Assembly: GCA_028532985.1 (NCBI GenBank)
Contig: JANCIK010000010.1
Coordinates: 248,001 to 312,000, forward strand
Source of the DNA: Stropharia rugosoannulata
Lineage: Eukaryota; Basidiomycota; Agaricomycetes; Agaricales; Strophariaceae
DNA length: 64,000 nucleotides
Reading direction: 5' to 3'
The notes under the pieces were generated by a model, which was given only the letters and a program-made list of their open reading frames with translations, was not told where the DNA came from and searched no databases. Numbering within the stretch: position 1 is the first letter of the stretch; every line of letters starts with the position of its first letter. The position numbers and the translations under genes were made by a program. Below are positions 30,174-42,041 of the stretch, one piece after another.

Positions 30174-33100
30174 CTACTCGACAGGCGGCCCAGCAGGCAG
30201 CGCAGCAGCCGAGCGCGAGCGCATGCCCATCGAGCTCATCAGCGACAGCGACACAGAGGACATGGACAGCCGGCGCACGCCATTGCCCAGCCCGCTCCTC
30301 TTCGTCTGCAGCACGGGCTTCCCTTGCAGCACGGGCTTCGGTGGGGGCACGGGCGGGAGGGGCGGAAGCGGTGGATGCGAGACTGAACCATGAGCAGGGT
30401 ACGACCCCGACCCGTCTTCGCTGTAGGGCCCCGAGCCGGGCGTCGTAGCAGGCGTACTGCTCGGCGAGCGGCTTCCGCACCCGGAGCTCGAACCAGAGGT
30501 GTAGGCGTATGCTGACGCGGTTCCATGAGCAGACATACCCTCCCTTGGCCCCCCACTGCCAACACGACTCAGCGCGACACTCGTCGGGGCGGTACTATGC
30601 GACGCCGACGAGTTGGTCGTCGCCGTGGGCGAGGCTGCGCGGGTAATTGCGCTGCCGCGGCTACTCGTGCTTGCACCGCTGCCTGCGCGCGTCGCGCCCT
30701 GTGCGCCGCCGCGGTGCGACTGAGAGTGTGAGTGGTTGGTAGAGGCGGAGTGCGAGTACGAAGTGGAGTTCGGGTGATGGTGATGGTGATGGTGCTGGGA
30801 AGACGATGACGAGGCTGATGAGGACGACACGAAAGCTGCATGGTCCTGTGCACGGTCACACCTCGCAGCGATCCGTGTCGCAGCCGCGCATGCCCTTTCG
30901 ACGATAGGCCGAGCAGGCGAGGTGGGCGGGGTATGCGCGAGGAGGTCTAGCCAAAAAAGAATTAGTATTAGTATCTATCATACAAACGAAGAGAAGTGAC
31001 AATGGACGCACCTCTATACAGCAGGACGTACCGCATCACGCGCTGCGTCGGCAGAATCGCAAGGTCACGGACGAGCGGGAGGCGTTCTGCCTTTGGCATT
31101 GGCGCACCCTGTTCGCCTGATGAAGTTTCGTCCGCATGCCCAGTACTAACAGCGCTACTCCCGGCATAAACGAGCGACACGCCCGACGCATCCCTCACAA
31201 GCGACGGAACACTCGTCATGCTCCGCCTCCACCCAGCGCTCGCACGCTTCAACGGGCTCTCCTTCTCCCTACCCTCCATCCACGACCCCTCCGGCTCCCC
31301 ACCACCCGCTCCAGAGCCAGACCCGGCAAACAGCCCACCCGCGCCCTTACTCCTCTTCTTCTTCACCACACCCTCCTCCGCACCGTCCTGCTGTGTAGAA
31401 CCAAACCACGCCCCGACAGCACCACACCAGCGTACATACACACTCTCCACCTCCTCCGCATTGTCCAGCAGCGCGCGTGCAACGCCCGCTGCACCCGGTG
31501 CAGCCGTCATCCCCGCTAGGACCCGCGCGGATGTAGAGCTCAACTCGCCAGCTAAAGCGCGCATGAGCGCCGGGGGCGGGGGCGCGGTGTGGCCCGCGTG
31601 CAGGGCAGAGAGGAGCCGCTGGTACCGCTTCTCGGTGAGCAGGAGTTCACGGCAGATGAGCAGCGCACGTTGGGCGGTATGCCACTCGGCCTGTGGGTCG
31701 ACTGGTGTTGGCGGCGGAGCAGAGGCGCGTCCAGGTGCGGTCGTCGTAGCTTGACTCTGTCCATTCCCATGAGTAGGAACTGCAGGCGGAGCCGACGCTC
31801 TCCTATCCACCTCCTCCCTCTCCTCAACCGCTGCCGGGCTCGGACCCGGAGCAGGGCTATCACACATCCCCCTCTCCCTCTCCCTCTCGCGCTCCATCAT
31901 CCCTTCACGGTCCAACCACACTCCAAGCCCCATCTCCGCATCTTCGTCGTACCCATACAGATGGGTCTCGGCCCGACCATTTTCTATATCCTCTCCACTC
32001 CCAGCAGCTGCCCGCGCCCGCGCCCTCTCGCGCGCCCACACCCCAATCTCGCGCATGCGCTCCAGCTCGCGCACGAGGCCCGCATCCGACACGCCCTCGT
32101 CCGCCATCGCCGCTGCTAGCGTCCAGCGCCGGCGCCCAGGTGCGTCGGGTGCGCTGGGGTCCAGGTGTGCCGTGCTCCGGTGCAATGGTGGACGCGGAGT
32201 GGCTTGTGGTGGTGCTGGTGGTGCTGGTGGTGATGCATGTTCGATGGTAGGCGCAGATCGTTCGACATCCGACTCGTCCGCAGGCGCACCGAGCGTGAAC
32301 TTGGCCCGCCGCGGGCTGACTGGTGTCGTCTCCATCTTCTTTTCTGTGAACGAAATCGGGATGTCCACCTTCGCAGAAGCAGGGCGCGGTTTGGTCAGCT
32401 TGCCATGGCTCGCGGTTCGTTTGCGCACCGGCGCAGAATGCACGGTTGATTGCGAGGCTTGTGTCGAGTTCGCGTTCGAGATTGCATCGTGCACCTCGGC
32501 GTCCTGCATCGCAAGCGAAACACGCACCAGCGCACGCTGCTCCGCGATATTCCTAGACAGGTCCGAGGAGGGACGTAGAGGTTCGACTTCGGAGAAGGTG
32601 CGAGCGGGCTCAGACATAAACACAGACGACGACATAGACAACCGCGGTGTATCCGCAGTCAGCGCGCGGCGTGGCTTGACCAACTTGCCTTTGCCCTGGG
32701 AGTGCGTTGCCTGAATGTCGTTGCCTTGAGAATGCGCTTCGTGCCGCGAGGCCGTCCGTGCGTATAGATAAGGAGCCACAGGCGAGGTATAGGATCCAGG
32801 CGAGGAAGTGTACGACGCCAAAGGCAGTACCTGTGCTTGTGTCTGTGCTGAGGTCGCGGGAGGGGACTAGATGGAGGAGAGAGAAAGAAAAGCGAGGTCA
32901 GCAATACGTCCTTCGAGCTCAAAGGTACACCGAAAATAATAAAAATCACAAGGAATAATGGAAGTCTAGGACATACCTCGTCTTCCTCATCCCTCGGACC
33001 CCCACTCCCACTCAACCGTCTCAGCATCGCTCTTACGCGCTTCATACTCGCCCTCCGCACGAAACTTCCCCCCTTTTCCTTCTCCTTGTCGCCTTGACTC

Positions 33101-36100
33101 TTATCTTTCCCAGCCTTGATTGGAGTCATGCCAAAAGCGCGCAAATTGAAGGCCGAGGGCGGGGGCTGTCTCCTCCCACTCCCACTCGCCGGAAGGTGGC
33201 CTATATCAGACATCGTACCGTGGCCTACGTCTGACATGGCGTAGGCATGTCCATGCCCGCCGTCAGATGAGGTATATGCGCCGTGGCCTGCGTCAGACGC
33301 AGTATATGCGTGACCTACTTCAGATAAGGTGTACGCGCCGCCGTGCCCCAGGTCGCTCTGCACGTAGGGAAGCGGAGCGGACGCGACGCTCTTTCCTCGA
33401 GGCCATGCAGTTGAACTGTGTAGGGAGTCCGGTGGTGGCGGAAGAGGCGGTACGGAGCTCGAAAGAGGCGGAAGCGGGGGTACGGGTGGTACGATGTCGT
33501 TGAGAACGAGTGGGCGTGGGCGGGGTGAGCCTGATCGCGACCGCGACCGCGAACGGGTATGTGAACGTGAACGAGGCCGGGTTTGCGTTGGGGAATTGGT
33601 TGAAGGGGACCCATCTGGTGTGTTAGATGGACGGGAATTGGAAGTGGATGAATTTGAAGTAGATATATGCGCTGTATTCGACGGATGGGAGTGTGATCTG
33701 GAGTGAGAGCGTGAGGGCGAGCGGTGTTTTGCGTTTTTCAGGGTATCTGGGGTACGAAATGTTAGCATAAAAAGGGACAAGGAGAAGAAGTTGGGGCGGG
33801 GAGAGCATACCTGGATGAGTATCCGATGAGTGTGAGTGTGAATACGGGTGTGAAGTTGAAGCGGACGTTGAGGGTGAAGTTGTAGTGGACGTTGAGGTGG
33901 AAGTCGCGTTCAGTCTCGACGGGCCAGCTAGCAATGGCTTCGGAGATCGAGATCGCTCGTTCGATCGGCGTCCATTGTGGGGAGGAGAGTCAGGTCGTCG
34001 ATATGGTTGTTTCAGCTGCAGGTATGACTGAGGATGAGAATGAGCTTGATGTTGGTTCGACGAGGGCGACCACGAAGTTGAGGACAGGGTGGCAGTCGTA
34101 GACGAGAAAGAAGGCCCAGGGGTAATTGTCAGCGTGGGCGACACTCTCGCTGCAAGCAGAGCTGTCATCGTGTCTGCTGCAACCCCGTCGTGGCTGGTGT
34201 TGGGAGGAAGCAAGGAGCAGTGCTGGCACCCGGAATGCTGGCAGGCCCCAGCGATGCTATTCTCGTTCTCCGCGGCGTTGCCAGCTCGCTCGCACCTGCC
34301 CCATTCGCTTTCCGTCTGGCCGTTGCTTGCGCTTTTACTCTTCGGCTCGTCATCCTCGGCCTGGCTCCCGTGGCCTTGCTCGTACTTTCGTGAATAATCA
34401 GAGGTGGAGAAATTAGAGGCGCGGAGACGGCTGTCGTGGGGGAAGTCGCAGGGGATGTGGGGATCGCGCAGACTGTCGTCGTGGTCCATGTCGAGCCGTG
34501 TCCCGCGCCCGGGAGCCCGGCGGGGTTCACGCCTACGCCCACGAGCACTCGCAGGCAGCGCGTCAGGCACGGCGCAGTGAGTGACGCCGTCGTCAACGCA
34601 GACCGACGTCATCCGTGCGTCATCCGCCTCCCCATCGCGCGCGGCACCCCGGCCCGGCATGGCGCTCGAGCTCGCCATAAGCCTATCCGCGTCCTCGTCC
34701 TTCTCTTTGTCTGCGTTTGAGATATCTTCATGGGTCCGGTCCGCCTCGTCCGCCTCCCGCCCTCTCTCCGCCCGCCTCGCCCGCCCAAACCGTCTCGTAA
34801 AGCGCCGCCTCGTGCCCCTGCCCACTTGTACATCTGGCGCCGCCCACCCATCCGCATCGTGCGCGTCGACGACCTCCCATGCTTCTTGCTCGCCTTCTTC
34901 GTGTCCACGGCGTTCCTCGCCACCAGTCTCCACGACTCGTCGATCAGGTCCGAGACCCCACTCATCCACCCCCAGCTCAGGCGCCGTCCGCGGTCTTCTC
35001 GATGCCCTACTGCCCCTCTTGCTTTCCTCTGTTCCTCCACCTTCACCCGCCCTCGTGCCCGTTCTGGTCATACCCCTTGCACCCATCGTGATGCGCCTCA
35101 ACAGGCTGGAGCTCCCACTACCACTCGCAGTCGCCCCGGACCCACTGGCTACGGCGCCGCCATCTACCTCACACGCCTTTCCACGGACGCGCAACGACGC
35201 GCGGCGCAACATGTCTAGAGCCATTCCCTCCTCCTGTGCGTGATTCTGCGCGTGCGCGACGTCTGGTGAGCTTGGCCGCGAGACGACGATGAGCGGGATA
35301 GGGGCGGGCGGGGATATGTACCCAGCGGTAGCGGTATGTCCAACGACCGAGACGGGTACGGGGGAAAAAACAGGGGCGGAGTTGTCCTCCTGAAGATGCT
35401 CTCGCGAACTCGAATGGGCTCCTGAACGTGGAAGCCGGGGTTGAAGTCGACCGGCGTCCGACGGGTCTGCGGTGGCGCTGAGAGGCGAAGACGAAGGTGA
35501 AGACGAGGCCAAAGGAGCCCCGCTCGGGCCCGGTACTGCGCTGGCTCCTATGCAACGAGGGTTAGCTTTTGCGCTACCTGGTGGAGATGAAGCTGCGTGA
35601 CGAGGTGGAGATGAATAACTAGCGAGAAGGCCCCTAGTATTGCTCTCGCTCACTCGCGAAGTCGAAGTCGAAGCTGCAACCCCACTAGGACTAGAATTAA
35701 TAATCGGCCTGGCGCGTATCCGAGCTTGAGCCTGCTGAAACTGATTATCCGAACTTGCTGGAAGCTCGAATGGAGAGCTAGCGCGCAGAGTCGACGACGA
35801 TGGACTGACTTCCGGGGTCGACCGACTTGGTGGAAGGCTCGAAGACGCAGCGAGGAGGGACGAAGACGAAGACGAGCCAACAATGGGAAGAGAAAGAGGA
35901 AGCGAATGAACGACAAGCGCCGCCTCTCGAGATCGCGAACGAAGCGGGCTAGGGGCGCCCGACACTCGCAGCGGCCCGGCCTGCCCCTGCCTGTCCGGGG
36001 CAGTGGGTCCCATCATGGCGATGGCGATGGCGATGGGCGGTTGCGTGCTCAGGGGCGTTGTGCTTTCGAGGCGCGCGTCGTGTAATGCTCGGGAACTTCC

Positions 36101-37510
36101 TTCGCCTGCACCTCCACCTATGGCGGCGACGTCGCACGACGGGCGCGGCGGGGCGCCGCTGTCCACCGCTTGCGAAGCGCCTACACGTGTGCACGAATGC
36201 GAAGTGGAAGACGCACTTGGAAGTGAAGGTGGGAAGGTAGGCGTACGCGGTGGCGCGTTTGCTGCTGGGAACGCAGTCGAAGCCGCCTCGATGCGCGAAG
36301 TCGAAGCCGCGCTTCGTGGTGGTGGTGGGAGCGCGCGCGGTGAAGCGAGTAGAGGCGGTGGCGGCGGCGGCGCGTATTCTTCGTTTTGGCTCTTTGCGTG
36401 GGCGTGGGCGTGTATGTGTGCGTTTGGGACTACACTCGATACGGACGAACGTGCATCGGTTCTCCTGCTCATCAACGGCGGCGGCGGCGGCGGGCAATGA
36501 TGCGCTCTACCCAGACCTGGACGTACGAAACAACAAGATAATCAGATAATCAGCTATGCCCGGCAGCGTAGTACCGGGACGAGTCACGACGTACCTTCTC
36601 GTTTCTGAACTTCTCCTTTCTCCCGTCCTCCTCCTTCAGCTGAGTCCCCAGTTTCATAACATTCAAACCCATCCACATCACCATCACCACCAAGCGCGCG
36701 TACCCCGCTTCCCCTCCCTCGCCCCCTTCCACAGCTCGCTATCTCTCCCTCTCCTCCTCTTAGAGTCCGCGTCCGAGTCTCTATGCGCCCCCGGCCAAGA
36801 CCGCGTTCGTCTCTGCCGTCTTCCAGGCGCGGGCGGGGGCGCAGGCCTGGGTCTGGTTGTCCTCCGTCTGCATCTGCATCCGAGACATACGCAGCCAGGA
36901 CGACGCCGCTCAGGTCGACAGGCGCGAACACGAGCGGCGCGAGGCGGGGCGCTGTGTCTCGGCCCCTTTCTCCTTTCCCCCCTCCCCGGCTCTTGCTCCG
37001 CCACCTGCTCGCTATCGAACTCTTGGCCTTCCCGTTCGCAGTCGACGACTTCGCGGGTTCGGTCTGCATATGCGGGGACGACGGCCTGTCGTGATACGAA
37101 TACGAATGCGAATCCGGCAGGCCTGCGTAACGCGATGCGGGTAGCGGCGCAGGGCGCGACGAAGGGGAGAAGGAGAGCCGGGTCTGCGGTAGCGGAGGGG
37201 GTGTTGAGAGGTACGGCGCGTAAGGTGATAAAGACAGGTGGGGCGTCGAGCGTGACGCGCCTGGACCTGGACCTGCATGCGCAGGCTGGGCGGGGAAGGA
37301 TGTCAGGTAAGGCGAGGACGGAGAGCGGAACGGCTCGGAGGTACCGAACGGAGGACGCGAGGATGAACGGGGCCGAAAGGGCGACTTGTGGCGCGACGAA
37401 GACCGCTGCCGCGGAGGAGAGTGGTGGCGCGAAGTTGAACGGCGCGTGCTGGACGAGGCGGAGAAGGCGCGCGGGTCGGGGCGGGGCGCGAGGAGGGCCC
37501 ATGGTGGCAT
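30174..37510 (-). CDS. RhoGEF (DH domain) protein, 2339 residues
   Basis: Five exons (37510-36595, 36516-33811, 33746-32977, 32866-31012, 30946-30174) total 7020 nt with matching phases at all four introns. Most of the protein is Ser/Pro/Ala/Arg-rich and probably disordered (SRSHTRSRSRS, poly-Pro, GHAYTxSDxGHG repeats near residue 1340). The recognisable domain is a Dbl-homology RhoGEF near residues 1857-2115: ALLICRELLLTEKRYQRLL, then about 100 residues of low-complexity insert, then ILPTQRVMRYVLLYRDLL and AHTPPTSPARPIV, which is the classic last DH helix. DH domains catalyse GDP release from Rho GTPases and control polarity and actin. No PH domain was recognised. The tail is His/Ser/Gly-rich. 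GC content is far above that of its neighbours. The start could instead be ATG 36472, which would drop exon 1; I prefer 37510 because exon 1 joins in frame. Confidence 0.8.
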
Positions 37511-39805
37511 CCGATCCGCGGTTGTGTGTATTCAGGTTGGGTTGGGCTGGGATCGATGGGATGTGGTATTTGCGTGCGTAGGGATATTATGCGTAGCGGG
37601 GTGAATCCAGGTGAGTCTTGTTATTTCTGTTTCGGAGGCACTGTCGGGGTCGCTGGGCGCGAGTTGGGTTTAGCGCTGGATCTGGATTGGCAGGCCAGCT
37701 GGAATGTCGATGTAGCGTCGATAGATGATATCGATAGAGAATGAATAGACGTGCGTGCGCCTGGTGTGATAGTTTTCTGAGCAGCTGGAAGGACGGTTAG
37801 TCGTCGGACGTGCTTACTTACGGAAGGACGCACGCAACGTAAGATGGTAGGTAGGAAAGGAGAGGGGGTACCGTAAACCAACGACCGCAAAGGTCAGTTA
37901 GTAAACCACGGCCGTCAAAGAAAACGTCAGAGACTGCGGCCGTCACCGTCAAAGACAGAATGTCAGGATGCACAAACAAACGAAAGGAAGAAAGGAAAGA
38001 CAAGAGGGTGCGAATGGCCGGCACGCCACCCGCCCCGCGATGCGATGCGCCGTCCACTGCCCCGTTGCCCATCACGGAATAGCCTCCAATAGCCTGCCAG
38101 GACCTAAGATCCCAGGGGACCGCACCCGGGACGATCAAATTCAAATCAATCTCCTCAATTTGATTGTGCCTGGCGGCCGCCCGAACCTCACTCGTCCCAG
38201 CCTATCCTCAGTCTTGCGCGTAATCCCACAACATTTTTCCTAGTCCACCAAATCCAATCTTGTCTCCTCGCAGAAACCCTAAACCTCCACCTCGCTCTAG
38301 CTCTTCAATAATGCAGCCGTCGCCGGTCGTGATGCACATATTGAAGGTAAATGAGCGTTATTACTGCCCTGCATAATGTTTAATTATTTCATTTATCACT
38401 CGGGCCGCCGGTGTCCAGGGGCTGCAACGGTTGTTCAAGCATGCTGGGAGCTCAACTAGACTCGAGTTCAGCGTTGAACGTTGAACATTGAAGAGAGAGC
38501 GGAGACTAGGCGCAGGCGCGGCCACCGTCTTTTTTCACCTCCTTCAGTGCGGGCCAGTCATGGCGCGGCGTGAACGCCTAGCCCAATTCGAAAATTCGTG
38601 TAGCGTCGACTGACATTGATACGGACACTGGTGGACAGATTATACCACTTATTCATGCACTTACTGTCAACTAACTAAATGACCACTAATTACCACTACT
38701 GCTCACTAGCATTAGCTCAGCTGATTGGCACGTCCTCACGTCCAACTCACGTCTAATCTGACCTACTAAAGACGACTTGGGGCACGCTACGATACTTGGT
38801 GCAATGGACGTGCGCAGAGTAGATAATAGTATGTAGATCGCTATTAGACTCGGTACTTGTAGCTTATGCTCTACCTAAGTATCAGAAGGCTGTAGACAGC
38901 TGTAGCCTGTCATAAACCTACTTGCCGTCATACTACTAATTATAGGCAAGAGAAACACGCAGCGCTGCCGGTGAATTGTCGGGCTCCGCGCGTCAGGCGC
39001 GCTGTCGTGTTTGTCGTCCGCCCACTGTCGACATGCTGAATCGAGTCGACTTGACTAACATGTCTCGGGACATTGTCTGCCCCGGGCCCCAGTCTGAGAT
39101 TATCGGTGCAGAGCAATACGCCATGAGGGAGAACAACAGACGTGAAGGAAGGGCAGACGCCACACAGTAGCGAGCGCAGGACGAGAAGCCGAAGGAGGTG
39201 GGGAGTCAAGACGAAGAAAAGTCCAGAGGGGGGCGGCGAAGTCATGCAAGTCATGTCGAGGGTGCTTCCTGATATTCTGATGGGATGGGCAGTGATTTAT
39301 AGGGACTTGCGCCCGAGAATGGACGACATTGCTGCTTCTCTGGGTGCAGGCGCTGCAGTGAATGAGGATGCTTTTATGGATAGTTGCGAGAGTGGGGGAG
39401 GCACTAGGGATAGATAGGTGGCCGACCTCAATGAAGCAGCAACATACACAGGAGGGCCCCGCGCTGACAGGCTGCTGTTCGTGTGGGTTTTCTGGCGGCA
39501 CAGCGGGGAGCTGCTTCAGGTAACGAACGTGTGCTTTGGGGGCAGCGGGGCGGAGCGCGGGCATAAGATAGAAGGGGGAGGGGGAAGGTACGACGATGTC
39601 CTCGGCGACCCGTAACACTCGACTACTGAAAGATCTCGACTCGACTTGGATAAGATTCACGGATATATGTATGAATTTTATGAGTTACTACACCTTCTCG
39701 GTACTCTAGCGTAACAAGATGGACGGCAGGGGGCATCTCATAGCTCAAAGTAATCAGCGGTCTTGTCCAACGGCTCGTGACTATGGACAATCTGGCAATC
39801 GACGA
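37511..39805. other. Spacer; possible orphan first exon at 38311-38346
   Basis: No complete gene. 37621-37890 on the minus strand could be RhoGEF 5' leader. At 38311 an ATG in a CTCTTCAATAATGCAG context opens a 12-codon exon (MQPSPVVMHILK) followed by GTAAATGAG. The upstream AAACCCTAAACCTCC and pyrimidine-rich leader look like a promoter-proximal 5' UTR, but no matching second exon follows, so it may be the stump of a lost gene. 38711-38730 resembles a tRNA A box without a B box. ORFs around 39100-39660 lack support. Confidence 0.35.
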
Positions 39806-41392
39806 TCAGTTCAACTCTTTGAGTCGAAAAACCACTCGGCGTACCCAAGGAGCAAGGATGGCAGAAACCATGGACACCCCTGCTTTGGTGATTTCGCCTG
39901 TCGTATAACGCTCACGGAGGTTGATAATGACCTCGTCAGATCGAACAAAAGTGGCGGCTCCATCATCCCGGAGGCTAAGGATGAGGAATACCCACTCTTT
40001 TCCATCAGTGACAACGCCCCTCATAATCTTCTTCCTAAAAATCAGCAGTGAGATGCACGAGGACATATTTGGAGGGAATACTTCTGTACCTCGCATGCCT
40101 GGCGCGCCCAAGCATCTCTGCAACCGCCTGAGAAATGTGTATCTTGATCTTAACGTCAATGCCCTTGGCTTCCGAGACAAACAACATCGAATTATCAGGC
40201 TGCAAGACAAGCCGCTCTAGGAAAAGGTCTGCGGAAAACTGAGAACAAGCCTACAAGGAAGAGAAGGAGAACGCACCCAACTTTCGCCGGATCCATCACC
40301 ACGGCAATGGACCCAGATACTGTAGGCAAGCTGCTGTCTGGTACGGTGACAGCGGGAACAACTTGTTCGGTGCTTAGAGCCATCTTCAGGTGATTCGGAA
40401 TCATGGTAGAGACCCTATACAAAAATGTGTCGACCCATTGACGTGTCGCGAGCTCGTTCTAAATGAAAATACGGTAAACTTAGAACCAGCGTGCGATGAA
40501 AAAAAGAAACAAACATAACGCGGAACAAGATTTTCAAGGAAATAAAAATGGGCTATAAGATTGGTTGCGGACCAGAGTTGATTATTTCCAAGGGTGTCAG
40601 TCAAGGCCGCAGAGCCAGCAGCAGTGTCCTTCAGTTTCAGTTTGCCACTATATCCGACCTTCAAGTCGTCAAGATCTCCGGTCATCCCTGAGAAGGAATA
40701 AGACTAGCACACTGAGTCGGCCAGATGCAACCAGAGTGTCAATTCCACATACCTGTGGGCGTTCCCGGTCAGCCCTTGCTTGTAGGAATGCCCTCAGTTC
40801 TTCGATCTATGAAAGAACCGTGTCCTCTGCCTGTTCATCCTTATCATCATCCGACTCCAACTCCTATGCCTTCGCATTCAACTCGAGGCGAGCTTTAGTA
40901 GCCAGATTCTTGAGGGCTTGCAGGGTGGTCATTAGTTCTATGCCAGATATACCGGACAGGCGTTGTTTCTGTGGTGGCATTGGTGAGAGGTAAGGATGTG
41001 GCTGTGTCACCAGCAGTACCTGATTCATGCAAAGCGCGGCAACAGCCGGGGAGTCGCATGGGTCCTTGGACAGGGAGGGTTCTGTCGGACGCAAATGTTC
41101 GCACTTCCGCCATTTTCTCTCCCCCATTAGAGTGGGCGTTTATAAAATTATAGCAAGGGCTAGAATGCCTTACATTGATAGAGATGAAATATCCGCCTAC
41201 CAAGTACACGAAGGTTAGAAAGACAATATCTCGCTCATCTGGAATTGTATCTTCTCCAAAAAAATTGCAGACTACAGAGGGTATGCCGTAGCGCCTCACG
41301 GCACCTACTGCATCGCCAGGGGTGTGCGCCTGTGAGGGGAACAACAGGCGATAACCTGCGACGGTAGGCGACGAGTCACGACCCCCCGCCAT
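39806..41392 (-). pseudogene. Possible PD-(D/E)XK nuclease-like protein, with nonsense codons
   Basis: Read on the minus strand. Pieces include IPDERDIVFLTFVYLVGGYF near the start, a coiled-coil stretch (LKNLATKARLELNAKA ... IEELRAFLQARADRER), a middle segment (GYSGKLKLKD, NQLWSATNLIAHFYFLEN), and MLFVSEAKGIDVKIKI. A clean intron follows (GTACAG to TTTTAG, about 40102-40047), then RGVVTDGKEWVFLIL. The D...EAK pattern followed by a Q-containing helix, and the later TDGKEW, resembles PD-(D/E)XK nuclease-like domains of fungal Crinkler-type or restriction-like proteins. Two in-frame TAG codons interrupt the coiled-coil stretch (about 40862 and 40805). The remaining junctions are uncertain. Fold assignment is inference; that this was coding is more secure. 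Confidence 0.4.
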
Positions 41393-42041
41393 TGGGAACC
41401 GCCAGGGGTATACTATGGTATGACGACACCCAGGGGCGGTAATACATACTTAAGTGAGTTTGACGACGGCCGGCGACATAGCGACCAGGTCCCAGGACCC
41501 GAGGGGCGGGACAGGGGAGGGACTTAATTCACCCCATACAAGGTACATATTACTTGACTTGCGTCTTCGTAAGCACACGGAACACGACTTATAGGTGACG
41601 TCCTATTATCTGAAGGTCAGCATCATAAAACACTACTGAACAACTTATAGAGTAATCTTATTGGCAGTCCGTACTTTCCCCAAACGCATCGTATATCAAA
41701 CCATCACCGAATCAAGAACTATCCCTGTTCGTCTTTCCTCGTTTCCCCCTGCTTAACCTGCCAGAAAAGTAACCTTCTCTTTTCCGTGCAGACTGAGTGA
41801 GAGAACCTACTGTACTCTGGACAGGTTAATCTCGCCAGTAGGCAGCATTTTGCTGATTCCATTTGCATGGGAGGCACTCTTGACCGATGAGCATGGTTCC
41901 GTCATCTGCTCGCGTATCCTGCTCACTCCTTTCGTCGATTAAATATAAATTCACGATGCTTTCCAGTACTTCTCATTATTTGCGGAGCGGTGAACTCCTT
42001 TGCGCACAGTTCACGTACAGTTTATATGTACAAATGTCAAA
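41393..42041. other. Intergenic, no gene
   Basis: Short ORFs only. The minus-strand F-box gene ends at 42042; part of this stretch may be its 3' region, since a donor-like GTAGGT lies close to the stop of that gene. Confidence 0.4.

Noticed and set aside
30815..30845. Third hammerhead (CTGATGA then GAAA)
   Set aside because: The bases between cannot form stem II, no stem I or III pairs, and it lies antisense to the last RhoGEF exon.
31136..32714. Plus-strand ORFs up to 219 codons
   Set aside because: Antisense shadows of the GC-rich RhoGEF exons.
34436..37581. Plus-strand ORFs of 220-341 codons
   Set aside because: GC-driven shadows opposite the RhoGEF coding strand; no splice or domain support.
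38711..38730. tRNA gene suggested by an A-box-like TTAGCTCAGCTGATTGG
   Set aside because: No B box (GGTTCGA) and no cloverleaf follows within 100 bp; may at most be a SINE or tRNA relic.
39100..39660. 186-codon minus-strand ORF rich in Ser, Pro and Cys
   Set aside because: No domain, no introns, composition like random GC-rich sequence.
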